A stretch of DNA of 38,622 nt, from NCBI GenBank assembly GCA_022788085.1, contig JALEWA010000137.1, positions 1 through 38,622 of the forward strand. The letters are read 5' to 3'. Shown here piece after piece: positions 1-7,715 of the stretch. The notes below the pieces were generated by a model, which made no database searches, was not told where the DNA came from, and saw only the letters and a program-made list of their open reading frames with translations. This DNA comes from Lachnospiraceae bacterium. GTDB taxonomy: Bacteria; Bacillota; Clostridia; Lachnospirales; Lachnospiraceae. A program made the translations under genes and the position numbers. The number at the start of each line of letters is the position of its first letter. The stretch's first letter is position 1.

Positions 1-108
<108 letters not shown>

Positions 109-327
109 AAGTTTCATACTAGCACCAGTTAAACTGGCTAACCATTTTTATGGTTTTTATCCGTTGCAATTTACATTGCTGTTATAAAGGATTTGTTCTC
201 TGAATATTCATTGAAGGAGTTCCTTTTGAACTCTTTTCTCATTAGAATTTTCAGGGTTGCATTACTGTTTATTTGTCAATGTTCTGTCTGTTTTCTTTGT
301 TGCTGTTTTATCAGACGCAGCTTTAAT
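109..327 (-). other. 16S rRNA transcribed leader with hairpins
   Basis: This stretch lies between the promoters and the 16S 5' end and holds no gene. It carries several short perfect inverted repeats: CCAGTTAAACTGG (125-137), AACCAT-TTTT-ATGGTT (140-155), GCAAT/ATTGC (165-179) and GAGTTC-CTTTT-GAACTC (217-233). Such hairpins are usual in rRNA leaders, where they serve RNase III processing and antitermination. I could not place a convincing boxA sequence. Role is inferred from position. Confidence 0.6.
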
Positions 328-357
328 AGAATATCATAAGTTGTTATATCTTGTCAA
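328..357 (-). promoter_or_regulatory. Candidate rRNA promoter P2
   Basis: On the minus strand TTGACA (352-357) is followed after 18 bases by TATTCT (328-333), with a TG one base upstream of the -10 hexamer (extended -10). It points at the 16S gene about 220 bases downstream and sits below the stronger candidate P1, a tandem arrangement common for rRNA operons. Confidence 0.6.
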
Positions 358-434
358 GAACTTTTTCATTTTTCTTTCTGAAAGAATAATCCGTTTTCTT
401 GACTGCCTGTCCGTTTTCCTCAGCGACGAAGATT

Positions 435-463
435 ATCTTACCACGCCGTTTTTCATCTGTCAA
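435..463 (-). promoter_or_regulatory. Candidate rRNA promoter P1
   Basis: On the minus strand a perfect -35 TTGACA (458-463) is followed after exactly 17 bases by TAAGAT (435-440). It faces the 16S gene. No open reading frame of coding character lies between it and the rRNA; the 118-codon plus-strand frame across 257-613 is rich in Phe, Leu and Ser and has no good ribosome binding site. Confidence 0.65.
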
Positions 464-750
464 CAGGAAATTGTATCTTTTTTCATTAATTTTTCTTTTC
501 CAAATAAATGCTTATTTTTTCTGGGAATCCTCCTATACAATTCTCTTTTTCTTCTTAAATTGTATGAATTGTGTAACATTTTAAGCTCTACTATTGTAAA
601 TCCCAAAAATTGACTGAATCAATAATACAGTGTTAAATTCCTTTTCCTATTTTAAAATCCCGATAAATTCTTCCTTTTCAGAATATCCCTTAAGGATAAA
701 GGTAACCATATTGCCCCCCCTGTACACTCTCTTGTAAACTGTAATCTGAC

Positions 751-794
751 AAGAAAAAAGTATCGGTATTTTTATATATTAATACCGATACTTT
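751..794 (-). terminator. Intrinsic terminator of the carD-like gene
   Basis: A perfect 14-bp inverted repeat (757-770 with 781-794, core AGTATCGGTATT) has a 10-base loop. On the minus strand it is followed by TTTTTTCTT. It starts 11 bases past the stop codon of the CarD-like gene and separates that gene from the rRNA promoters downstream. Confidence 0.9.
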
Positions 795-804
795 AATCAC
801 TTCA

Positions 805-1308
805 TTATTTATTCTCCATTTTCTCTGCAATAATCTTCTTCATTTCATCCTTTTCACGCCCAATTGCAAAGGCAAGTTCTGTATAAAGATTATTCTCCGC
901 GAGTTTAAAAAAGTGTTCGTCTACAGAAGTATTTTTCTTTCCCTGAGCAGTTCGTCTTTCCTTTCTATGATACATATTCTTTATGATACTGATCAGCTTT
1001 TGAGGATCACAGCTTTGTATTGCTTCTTTATAGGTCTGCTCACGCTGTTTGTCATCTGATATCCATGCTTCTTCTACCTCCGGTATCTTTTCAATGATTT
1101 CCCATGCTTCTTTTTCGGTAACTACCTTACGCAACCCTGCATCAGCCTTATCAACAGGAACATATAACCTTGAGTTTGCTTCTCCAATTGGATTTAAGTA
1201 AAAATACAGCCTGTCCTTATTCGCAGAAGATATGTCCAGGTGTCCAATATCTTCTATTTTACATATTCCGCTATTTGCCTTTACAACAAAGTCACCTATT
1301 TCAAACAT
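805..1308 (-). CDS. CarD/CdnL-family transcriptional regulator
   Basis: The 167-residue product matches the CarD_CdnL family in length and layout. An N-terminal RNA polymerase-interacting Tudor-like domain (residues about 1-60, MFEIGDFVVKANSGICKI, later RLYVPVDKAD) is followed by a helical C-terminal domain of about 100 residues. Family members bind the RNA polymerase beta subunit and stabilise open complexes, notably at rRNA promoters. I chose the ATG at 1308: GAAAGGG lies 11 bases upstream, whereas the in-frame GTG at 1315-1317 is only two bases from it. The gene is monocistronic: its own terminator follows, and the neighbour upstream is divergent. It is co-directional with, and just upstream of, the rRNA operon. 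The specific target genes are unknown. Confidence 0.88.
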   Translation of the reverse strand: MFEIGDFVVKANSGICKIEDIGHLDISSANKDRLYFYLNPIGEANSRLYVPVDKADAGLRKVVTEKEAWEIIEKIPEVEEAWISDDKQREQTYKEAIQSCDPQKLISIIKNMYHRKERRTAQGKKNTSVDEHFFKLAENNLYTELAFAIGREKDEMKKIIAEKMENK

Positions 1309-1560
1309 TTTTATCACTGCCCTTTCAAATTTATCAACATAGCCTTCCTGCTATTGTATTTATTTTATCATTTTTCATTATTTCCTCGTAAGAAAAATCT
1401 CTGCTATTTCTTTGATTTTGGCAATTTCACCGAATAGACTCTTTATGAAATTAAGCAAATTTACCATATGATAACAGACTATCTGTTATTCATTTAAATG
1501 ATTATTTCTGCATATTTTTTGCATTATATTGCACTTTTTATAATACATTAGTAAAACATA

Positions 1561-1617
1561 TTGACTTTCTATACAACTTGTCGTATGTTTAATTCTGTTC
1601 GTTGTCAAAACAACGAA
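1561..1617 (+). promoter_or_regulatory. Promoter with inverted repeat, upstream of the orphan gene
   Basis: TTGACT (1561-1566) and TATGTT (1584-1589) are separated by 17 bases. Directly downstream, around the predicted transcription start, lies a perfect 8-bp inverted repeat, TTCGTTGT-CAAA-ACAACGAA (1598-1617). A second, imperfect dyad, TACAAC-TT-GTCGTA, falls inside the spacer (1573-1586). The placement suits a repressor operator, although an mRNA 5' hairpin is equally possible. The rest of 1318-1560 shows no gene. Confidence 0.55.
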
Positions 1618-1644
1618 TATGTTTTGTGGAAGGGGTGGTTTTAT

Positions 1645-2187
1645 ATGCAATCTGTTAGTTTTAAGATTAATTCTGTTGAAAATGGTTGGTTTGAAGCAGA
1701 GTTCAGTACAATTTCGAAAAGAACCGCAGTATCGGCTTCTGATAAATGGGGAAATGATGCGCCAACGCATCTTATAAAAATAATAAATCAGCTTCTTTCC
1801 GGTAAGATGACCTCCGGATATATTACTTTAGATGAAATTCCGGGGACTTATGTACTTTTCTTTGATTATTCCGGCGATAATTGTCTTTTATATATTTTTT
1901 ACACATCAGAAGAAACTTGTCATTGGAAGGAAATGCATACATATGGTGAGATGTCTTTATCTGAATTTCTTGAAAAAATATCGGTTAAAGAGTTACTCTT
2001 TTTTTCTGAAATTGATTTGACACACTTAGCAGAAAGCCTTTATAGAGCCTTCGATTTCTATACCGAAAAGAAACACTTAATTTCATACGAAGAGAACTGG
2101 AATCCTTTCCCCGCAAAGGAATTCAATAAATTGGAAACTCTGATTCAAAATGAAAATTATTCCAGTTTCAAATATATTACTGCATAA
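1645..2187 (+). CDS. Hypothetical protein, 180 residues, unrecognised family
   Basis: I do not recognise this protein. The start ATG at 1645 follows a strong ribosome binding site (GGAAGGGG, 1628-1635), so the 28 codons in frame upstream are not used. The product is acidic and soluble, with no signal peptide or membrane segment. It is rich in aromatic residues, with alternating hydrophobic stretches such as YVLFFDYSGDNCLLYIFY in the middle and helical charged segments towards the end. Size and composition resemble small cytosolic immunity or antitoxin-type proteins, but this is only an impression. It has a private promoter with an operator-like dyad, is transcribed against its neighbours and ends in a bidirectional terminator, so it is a self-contained unit and could be horizontally acquired. 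Confidence 0.8.
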   Translation: MQSVSFKINSVENGWFEAEFSTISKRTAVSASDKWGNDAPTHLIKIINQLLSGKMTSGYITLDEIPGTYVLFFDYSGDNCLLYIFYTSEETCHWKEMHTYGEMSLSEFLEKISVKELLFFSEIDLTHLAESLYRAFDFYTEKKHLISYEENWNPFPAKEFNKLETLIQNENYSSFKYITA

Positions 2188-2227
2188 AACAAACCCGAAA
2201 GCGTTTATCTGCTTTCGGGTTTGTTTT
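2186..2227. terminator. Bidirectional terminator between orphan gene and trxA
   Basis: A perfect 17-bp stem (2186-2202 with 2211-2227, core ACAAACCCGAAAGC) has an 8-base loop. The arms end in AAAA and TTTT, so it can work in both directions. It serves the plus-strand gene ending at 2187 and trxA, whose minus-strand stop is at 2231. Confidence 0.92.
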
Positions 2228-2230
2228 GTG

Positions 2231-2542
2231 TTATGAATTTAAAAATTGTAGTATTTCTGATTTTGACTTAAGACCAATAGAAGTCGCTACAGGTTGTCCA
2301 TTTTTAAATAGTATTAAGGTTGGTATAGACATAACTCTATACCGGATAGCTATTTGATCAGCTTCATCTGTATTCAGCTTACAAATTTTTACATGATCAA
2401 CACTTTCAGCAATTTCTTCAATGATTGGTCCAAGCATTTTACAAGGTCCACACCAAGGTGCCCAAAAGTCTACTAAAACAGGGATATCTGATTGCAACAC
2501 TTCTTTTTCAAAGCTTTCTGCATTTAAATGAATTACTGCCAT
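2231..2542 (-). CDS. trxA: Thioredoxin
   Basis: The 103-residue product is a full-length thioredoxin, the cytoplasmic dithiol reductant that serves ribonucleotide reductase, peroxiredoxins and methionine sulfoxide reductases. The active site WCGPC is at residues 30-34 after the usual VDFWAP strand; the cis-proline loop SIPTL and the glycine of the last strand are present. The start ATG has AGGAG seven bases upstream. It follows spoIVB on the same strand but has its own likely promoter (TTGCGC at 2614-2619, 17 bases, TATAAT at 2591-2596) overlapping the end of spoIVB. Confidence 0.96.
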   Translation of the reverse strand: MAVIHLNAESFEKEVLQSDIPVLVDFWAPWCGPCKMLGPIIEEIAESVDHVKICKLNTDEADQIAIRYRVMSIPTLILFKNGQPVATSIGLKSKSEILQFLNS

Positions 2543-2590
2543 ATGATCTCCTACCTTTCCCGCTTATTCTTTCCATCTTTTCATAGTTGT

Positions 2591-2619
2591 ATTATATCGC
2601 TTCTACTTTTGTTGCGCAA
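2591..2619 (-). promoter_or_regulatory. Candidate trxA promoter
   Basis: On the minus strand TTGCGC (2614-2619) and a perfect TATAAT (2591-2596) are 17 bases apart. The -35 lies in the last codons of spoIVB. It would let trxA be expressed in vegetative cells independently of the sporulation gene upstream. Confidence 0.65.
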
Positions 2620-3868
2620 GCATGTCCTCAATGAAGATACCATATCCTTTTTTCGGATCATCAACAAGAACATGTGTTACTGCCCCTATAATCTTACCAT
2701 CTTTAATTATACATGCCCCACTCATCCCCTGAACGATTCCTCCTGTCAATTGCAATAATCGTTCATCAGTCACACGAAAGGATATCTGACGATTCTTATT
2801 TTCCTCTTGATATGACAACCTTGTCAGTTCAATATCATAATAATCAGCATTTCCACTCACATTGCAGTAGATCTGTGCCGGTCCTGTTGTAATTTCATGT
2901 TTCAAGGCAACCGGCAATTCCTTAACTTCCTTCTTTAGAAAATCTTCTGTAGCAACACCATAGATGCCTTCACCTGTATTCCTGGTTATCACGCCTGTAA
3001 CTTTATCCGGTTGATATTCAATCACTCCTGTTAATTCCCCAGGTTTTCCCCGTTCTCCCTTTTGTATAGCTACGATTTGTGTCTCATAAAGCAGCCCGTT
3101 CCCAAGCTTTAATAATTCTCCTGTATCCATATCATTGATACCATGCCCTAATGCACCAAAACGATGATTCTGATCCATATATGTCATTGTTCCGATTCCC
3201 TGTGCACTATCTCTTAGCCATGCACCCATTTTATAGCTTCCCTGCTCATCAAGTTCCGGCTTGATTTTAACCTGTATAATCTCTTCTTTTCTTGATATTT
3301 GAAAAATGATATCTTTTCCTTCACTTTGCTCTACATACTCCTTAATCTGCTTTTTACCTGTAATTGCTACCCCATCCATCGCTGTCAGATAATCTCCTGC
3401 CTGCAGCTTATACATCGATGGTGAGAGTTTTTCGCCTGACATGCCCTTAAATTCCCCTGTATCAATTACCAAAACCCCTTGCGTTTTAACATAGATACCA
3501 ATCGGCTCTCCTATCGGAGTAAGCATAGTATCCTTAATTACCTGAATATCAATATTTTTTAGTGGTAAAACGCCAAACAGCTTAAGTTCCATTTCATAGG
3601 ATTCTTCTGTTTCTCCCGCAACAAGTGTAACAGGTTGATTCAAGGTGATTACTTTTGTCGAATCTGTCAGAATCGTTCCCGATGCCGGTATTCCAAAATT
3701 AATCTCTTCACAGCTCCCCGTTTTAATCCTTATTGTGTCAGGTATGCTTTGCTTATAATAACTATAGGCAGCCCAGCAGAACATTCCAATTGCAAAGCCA
3801 AGAAATATATACAAGAAAATACGATATCTATGAATTCTTTTTTCTGCTATATTCATCTTGCTTACCAT
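2603..3868 (-). CDS. spoIVB: SpoIVB, sporulation signalling serine peptidase
   Basis: In Bacillus, SpoIVB (family S55) is made in the forespore, secreted into the intermembrane space and cleaves SpoIVFA, which triggers pro-sigma-K processing in the mother cell. The 421-residue product has an N-terminal membrane anchor (about residues 15-38), a PDZ domain around residues 100-195 and the C-terminal peptidase. The peptidase carries the His motif GALGHGINDMDTG, the Ser motif GMSGACII and the following AVTHVLVDDP segment, so the catalytic residues look intact. The start is uncertain: the ATG at 3868 has GGA five bases upstream, while ATG 3856 has AAAGG 13 bases upstream. In many Firmicutes spo0A follows directly; here the next gene is trxA and spo0A is not in the window. 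It lies downstream of recN in the classical order, interrupted by a plus-strand EAL gene. Confidence 0.95.
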   Translation of the reverse strand: MVSKMNIAEKRIHRYRIFLYIFLGFAIGMFCWAAYSYYKQSIPDTIRIKTGSCEEINFGIPASGTILTDSTKVITLNQPVTLVAGETEESYEMELKLFGVLPLKNIDIQVIKDTMLTPIGEPIGIYVKTQGVLVIDTGEFKGMSGEKLSPSMYKLQAGDYLTAMDGVAITGKKQIKEYVEQSEGKDIIFQISRKEEIIQVKIKPELDEQGSYKMGAWLRDSAQGIGTMTYMDQNHRFGALGHGINDMDTGELLKLGNGLLYETQIVAIQKGERGKPGELTGVIEYQPDKVTGVITRNTGEGIYGVATEDFLKKEVKELPVALKHEITTGPAQIYCNVSGNADYYDIELTRLSYQEENKNRQISFRVTDERLLQLTGGIVQGMSGACIIKDGKIIGAVTHVLVDDPKKGYGIFIEDMLAQQK

Positions 3869-3923
3869 GCCTTTCCACAAATCTGCAAATTTACATACAT
3901 TTTTCTTCGCTGCTTGTAGTATA

Positions 3924-3951
3924 TGGATTTTTCATAAAAATACAGCTACTT
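3924..3951 (-). promoter_or_regulatory. Possible sporulation-type promoter of spoIVB
   Basis: On the minus strand about 65-85 bases upstream of spoIVB the segment CATATACT is preceded, after about 12-13 bases, by a TGTATTT segment. The octamer resembles sporulation sigma -10 elements of the CATANNNT kind. In Bacillus spoIVB is read by sigma-F and sigma-G, so the exact factor cannot be settled by eye. Confidence 0.3.
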
Positions 3952-3994
3952 TTGATGAGAAAATTTATTTTTCCTGTTTGCCATTTGTCTATTG

Positions 3995-4023
3995 TTGTCG
4001 CTCATATTTTATGCTAGTATATA
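3995..4023 (+). promoter_or_regulatory. Promoter of the EAL-domain gene
   Basis: TTGTCG (3995-4000), a 17-base spacer and TATATA (4018-4023) lie 50 bases upstream of the start codon. The promoter is divergent from spoIVB. Confidence 0.6.
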
Positions 4024-4072
4024 AATTGTCAGATATTTTATCGTAATTAATTTGTGTATTGGGAGAAAACAT

Positions 4073-5377
4073 ATGTATCATGATTCTGTCACAGGATTGC
4101 CCACTATGGAATCCTTTCTTGATTTTGCCGAAAAAATGTGGAAGTCCTCAAAGCCTAACCGCTTTGCTATTTTATCAGTCAACATTGGTTCTTTTCATAA
4201 GATTAATCAATATTACGGTTATATGCAGGGAGATGCTTTTCTCTCACTTTTTGCGCAAAAACTAGTACGTAACAATGAATATTTATTGTCTGCCTGCCGT
4301 GAAAAAGCAGACCTTTTTCTGCTTTTGTTAGATTTGGATGAAATAACACTTTCACATACAAATGAATATATACATAATACTTTTTCAGATTTTTGTGGGT
4401 ATGTTTCTTGTCTTTATCCCGATATAACACTTTCCTTTCAGATTGGCATTTGTCTGTTATCAAGCGGTGAGCATTCCCTGACAGATGCAATTGCACATGC
4501 TGCCTATGCCAGAAAGACATTGGATAATTCCTTTTTAGGTGAAAATAAGATTGCTATTGCCTTTTATCAGGATTCCTTACTTAGCAAAAACAACTGTGAA
4601 AATCGTATTCTTCCTCTTTTTGAAGAAATAATGATAAATAAGCATCTGATTCTGTATCTTCAACCTATATTTGATTTAAATCATAACCAAGCCATTCGCG
4701 CAGAAGCTTTAGTCAGAATTATGGATAACAGCGGAAAACTGCTTAAGCCAAATGCTTTTTTACCTATACTCGAAAAATACAATCTTGCTTACGAACTTGA
4801 CCTTCTTGTAATGGAAAGCATCTTAAAGCTGCTAAATCACTGGATTGCTATCGGCATTGAACCGCTTTCCGTAAGTATCAATCTCTCTGAAGGAGATTTT
4901 TCAAAGAAAGAGTTCATGAAAATATTCCGGGAGCTTATAGAAAAATATCCCGATTCACAAAAATACCTGGAATTTGAAATCTCAGAAAGCAGTTTCATTA
5001 ATAATCCTGACTATATGCTGCAGGTCATTTACACAATACACGAACATGGCTGTCGAATCAGTCTTGATGGCTTTGGAAGAGATGTTCTCTCACTCAAAAC
5101 AATTGGCATTCCGCCTGTAGACACTGTAAAATTTGATAAAAGTGTATTAACTGCCAGTATGCGGAATCCGCAGAATATACATATTCTTAAAAAGCTTGCC
5201 GAAATGTTTGAGGAGTGTCAGATTCCTGTGCTGTGCGAAGGAATTGAAAATGATATGGAAGAAGCTATCATTCAGCAATGTGGTATTCATCTTGTTCAAG
5301 GATACTATTATGGACGTCCTGTCCCTCTTGATCTGTTTGAAAAGAAATATATGCAATATGAATTTAGCCATAATTAA
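4073..5377 (+). CDS. Degenerate GGDEF-EAL cyclic-di-GMP phosphodiesterase-like protein
   Basis: The 434-residue cytoplasmic protein has an N-terminal GGDEF-fold domain (residues about 1-165, starting YHDSVTGLPTMESF) and a C-terminal EAL domain (about 185-430). EAL phosphodiesterases hydrolyse c-di-GMP. The GGDEF signature is lost: the segment where it should fall reads CREKADLFLLL, so it cannot be a cyclase. The EAL domain keeps E211 of EALVR, the Asn of SINLS, Glu of EFEISES, Lys of VKFDKS and Glu of CEGIEN. The usual DDFGTG loop is DGFGRD (D332, G333), so one of two metal-binding aspartates is missing. Activity may be reduced or lost, and it may act as a c-di-GMP sensor. Start ATG 4073 has GGGAG seven bases upstream. 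It has its own promoter and sits between recN and spoIVB on the opposite strand. Confidence 0.9.
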   Translation: MYHDSVTGLPTMESFLDFAEKMWKSSKPNRFAILSVNIGSFHKINQYYGYMQGDAFLSLFAQKLVRNNEYLLSACREKADLFLLLLDLDEITLSHTNEYIHNTFSDFCGYVSCLYPDITLSFQIGICLLSSGEHSLTDAIAHAAYARKTLDNSFLGENKIAIAFYQDSLLSKNNCENRILPLFEEIMINKHLILYLQPIFDLNHNQAIRAEALVRIMDNSGKLLKPNAFLPILEKYNLAYELDLLVMESILKLLNHWIAIGIEPLSVSINLSEGDFSKKEFMKIFRELIEKYPDSQKYLEFEISESSFINNPDYMLQVIYTIHEHGCRISLDGFGRDVLSLKTIGIPPVDTVKFDKSVLTASMRNPQNIHILKKLAEMFEECQIPVLCEGIENDMEEAIIQQCGIHLVQGYYYGRPVPLDLFEKKYMQYEFSHN

Positions 5378-5382
5378 GATTT

Positions 5383-5424
5383 AAAAATGCTGTTATACTT
5401 TCCTCAAAGTACAACAGCATTTTT
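5383..5424. terminator. Bidirectional terminator between EAL gene and recN
   Basis: AAAAATGCTGTT (5383-5394) pairs with AACAGCATTTTT (5413-5424), and an inner TACTTT/AAAGTA pair closes on a CCTC loop with one mismatch. A- and T-runs flank both sides. It ends the plus-strand EAL gene and the long minus-strand operon that finishes with recN. Confidence 0.9.
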
Positions 5425-5431
5425 ATTGACA

Positions 5432-7123
5432 TTAACGATATTCTTTCTTTTTCATAGCCGCTGTGCAAAGCAGCTCCTTTGCATTTTCCCTTACAGTATC
5501 TGTAATTTCTTCACCGCCTAATAGTCTTGCAAGTTCTTCAATAACCTCAAAATCCTCTAACTGGGTAATTCCTGTAACGGTTGCATTATCAACAGCCTGC
5601 TTGGCAATTCGGAAATGATGATCCGCCATTGCCGCAATCTGTGGAAGATGTGTGATACAGATAATCTGATGTCCTGCCGATAAAGCACCTAACTTCTCTG
5701 ATACCTTCCATGCAGTTTTTCCACTGATACCTGTGTCAATCTCATCAAAAATCATAGTTGGTATCTTATCCCTGGAAGCAAGCACCGTCTTAATAGCCAG
5801 CATGATTCGTGACAATTCACCGCCGCTTGCAACATTTCCAAGACTCTTCAATGGTTCTCCCGGATTTGTAGATATCATAAATTCCACATCATCAAAACCA
5901 CTGGAAGAATATTCTTCCTTCTGTCTAACCTGAATTTCAAACTGTACCTCGAGGAAATTGAGGTCTGTTAATGCTTTCACCATATCGGAAGAAAGCTTCT
6001 TTGCTTCCTTTAATCTGATTCCGGACGCTTTCATACAAAGCTTTTGTAGTACATCCGTTGTATTTTTAAGCTTACTCTGCAATGCAAGCTTGTATGCATC
6101 TGCGTTACGAAGCTTTTCTATTTTTTCCTCTACTTCCTTCTGATACTCTAAAACCTTTTCAATGGTTCCGCCATATTTCAATTTCAGATGGTTCAACAGA
6201 TTCAGACGTTCCTCAGTATCTGCAAATACCTGTCCGTCAAATTCCATATCAGAAAGATACTCTGCAATACTCCTGTTAAAATCACTTAACAGATTATCTA
6301 TATTGGCTAACTCTGAGACAAGCTCTGCTGCCTTAGAATCATACGCTTCTATGGAATGAAGTTCCCTTACTGCTCTTCCGACTGCATCTGCCGCTGTCTG
6401 TTCATCACCGGAGCCTGTCATCTGGTAGGCCTTAGAAGCTGCTTCCACAATCTGTCTGCTGTTTGTCATTCTGCGATATGCCGTTTCTAATTCTTCATCC
6501 TCTCCTAAAACAAGCCTTGCATCTTCGATCTCCTGATATTCAAATTCCGCAAGGGAAAGCTCCTTTGCCATTACTCCTTCATCCGCATCAAAAGAATTCA
6601 ATTCCTTTTGCAACTCATTATAGATATGGTATGTCTTTTTCAGTTCATTTTTTACTGCTGATAACTCATCACCCGCAAAGGAATCCAGAATAGACAAATG
6701 GTTCTTTTTATAAAGCAGTGACTGATGCTCATGTTGTCCATGAATATCAATCAAAAGCTCTGATAGTTCCTTAAGCTGTTTTGTCGTTGCCGTTTCACCA
6801 CATATTTTACAGATGCTTCTGGCAGGCTGAATCTTCCTCTGGATAATAATAATACCATCCTCTTCTACCGGAATCTCCAGTTCTTTGATTTGAGAAAGCA
6901 TATCCTCATCCGTTATCTGAAACACCAGCTCGACCAATGCATACTCTGCACCTGTCCTAATCATATCCTTATCAGCCCTTGCACCAAGAGCAAGATTAAT
7001 GGAACCGATAATTATAGATTTACCGGCTCCCGTTTCACCACTTAATATATTAAGTCCTTCTTTAAAATTTACTTCTGTCTCCTTAATCAGAGCCAGATTC
7101 TTCACATGCAAACTAATCAGCAT
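5432..7123 (-). CDS. recN: DNA repair protein RecN
   Basis: RecN is an SMC-like ATPase recruited early to DNA double-strand breaks. The 563-residue product has the typical length. Walker A GETGAGKS is at residues 29-36, a long central region rich in charged helices (about 150-390) forms the coiled coil, and the C-terminal half carries the signature LGNVASGGELSRIMLA and Walker B TMIFDEIDTGISG near residue 455. The start ATG 7123 has a GGAG-containing ribosome binding site. It is the last gene of the nusB-to-recN operon and ends at a strong terminator. The 99 bases between it and argR show no feature. The next gene downstream in Bacillus, spoIVB, is also next here except for the inserted EAL gene. 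Confidence 0.97.
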   Translation of the reverse strand: MLISLHVKNLALIKETEVNFKEGLNILSGETGAGKSIIIGSINLALGARADKDMIRTGAEYALVELVFQITDEDMLSQIKELEIPVEEDGIIIIQRKIQPARSICKICGETATTKQLKELSELLIDIHGQHEHQSLLYKKNHLSILDSFAGDELSAVKNELKKTYHIYNELQKELNSFDADEGVMAKELSLAEFEYQEIEDARLVLGEDEELETAYRRMTNSRQIVEAASKAYQMTGSGDEQTAADAVGRAVRELHSIEAYDSKAAELVSELANIDNLLSDFNRSIAEYLSDMEFDGQVFADTEERLNLLNHLKLKYGGTIEKVLEYQKEVEEKIEKLRNADAYKLALQSKLKNTTDVLQKLCMKASGIRLKEAKKLSSDMVKALTDLNFLEVQFEIQVRQKEEYSSSGFDDVEFMISTNPGEPLKSLGNVASGGELSRIMLAIKTVLASRDKIPTMIFDEIDTGISGKTAWKVSEKLGALSAGHQIICITHLPQIAAMADHHFRIAKQAVDNATVTGITQLEDFEVIEELARLLGGEEITDTVRENAKELLCTAAMKKKEYR

Positions 7124-7222
7124 AAGTCCTTCTCCTTATGTATCTCCCCAGACATATTACGAAGTTCCTGCACGAATTCCGCATTTTGCTATTGATACAT
7201 ATCAGATTGTAAAAACTCTACT

Positions 7223-7678
7223 TTATTTTCCTTCGAGTATTTTATTGATTTTCTCCATGACAATCATGGTATCATCCACCGATTTTACTGCTGCCATAAT
7301 CGTATCATCACCTGCAATACATCCGACAATTTCCGGGAATTTCATGGCATCAAGCGCAGCTGCCACAGCCATCGCCATTCCCTGAACTGTTTTGATTACA
7401 AGAATATTCTGTGCCATACTCATGGATACAAAACCATCGCGTAATACACGAATGAACTTGTCCCCTAAATGGCTGTCATCATTTTTTAGTATAATATATT
7501 TCTGTTTACCATTTCCAGTAGCAATTTTTGATAATTTTAATTCTCTAATATCTCTGGAAACAGTCGCTTGCGTTACATCAAATCCTTCTTCACGAAGATA
7601 TGCCGCAAGCTCTTCCTGTGTCTCAATATCATATTTGTTAATCAGCTCAACCACGACTTCATGTCTTTGTCTCTTCAT
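7223..7678 (-). CDS. argR: Arginine repressor ArgR/AhrC
   Basis: The 151-residue product is a full-length ArgR, the hexameric arginine-dependent repressor of arginine biosynthesis and activator of catabolism. The N-terminal winged helix has the recognition helix VTQATVSRDIRELKL (residues 35-49). The C-terminal oligomerisation and arginine-binding domain contains the family motif GCIAGDDTI with its two Asp residues. It stands between nadK and recN, the classic Firmicutes position. The ribosome binding site GAAAGG lies about 11 bases before the ATG, and the sequence AAAGGCATGGT occurs twice upstream (7684-7694 and 7705-7715). No obvious ARG box was seen directly upstream. Confidence 0.96.
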   Translation of the reverse strand: MKRQRHEVVVELINKYDIETQEELAAYLREEGFDVTQATVSRDIRELKLSKIATGNGKQKYIILKNDDSHLGDKFIRVLRDGFVSMSMAQNILVIKTVQGMAMAVAAALDAMKFPEIVGCIAGDDTIMAAVKSVDDTMIVMEKINKILEGK

Positions 7679-7683
7679 TCGAT

Positions 7684-7715
7684 ACCATGCCTTTCACACT
7701 AATAACCATGCCTTT
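7684..7715 (-). repeat. Direct repeat AAAGGCATGGT ahead of argR
   Basis: The 11-base sequence AAAGGCATGGT occurs twice on the minus strand (7684-7694 and 7705-7715), 21 bases apart, spanning the nadK stop codon and the argR ribosome binding site. The same sequence is found ahead of spoIVB (3864-3874). The copy next to argR supplies the Shine-Dalgarno sequence. Whether the duplication has a role is unknown. Confidence 0.4.

Noticed and set aside
270-285. A further TTGACA on the minus strand in the rRNA leader
   Set aside because: No -10-like hexamer occurs at 16-18 bases, so I do not call it a promoter.
257-613. 118-codon plus-strand open frame over the rRNA leader
   Set aside because: Low-complexity Phe/Leu/Ser product, no ribosome binding site, overlaps the minus-strand rRNA promoters and leader.
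1486-1770. 94-codon minus-strand frame opposite the orphan gene
   Set aside because: It overlaps the promoter and start of the plus-strand gene, which has the better ribosome binding site; no coding character.
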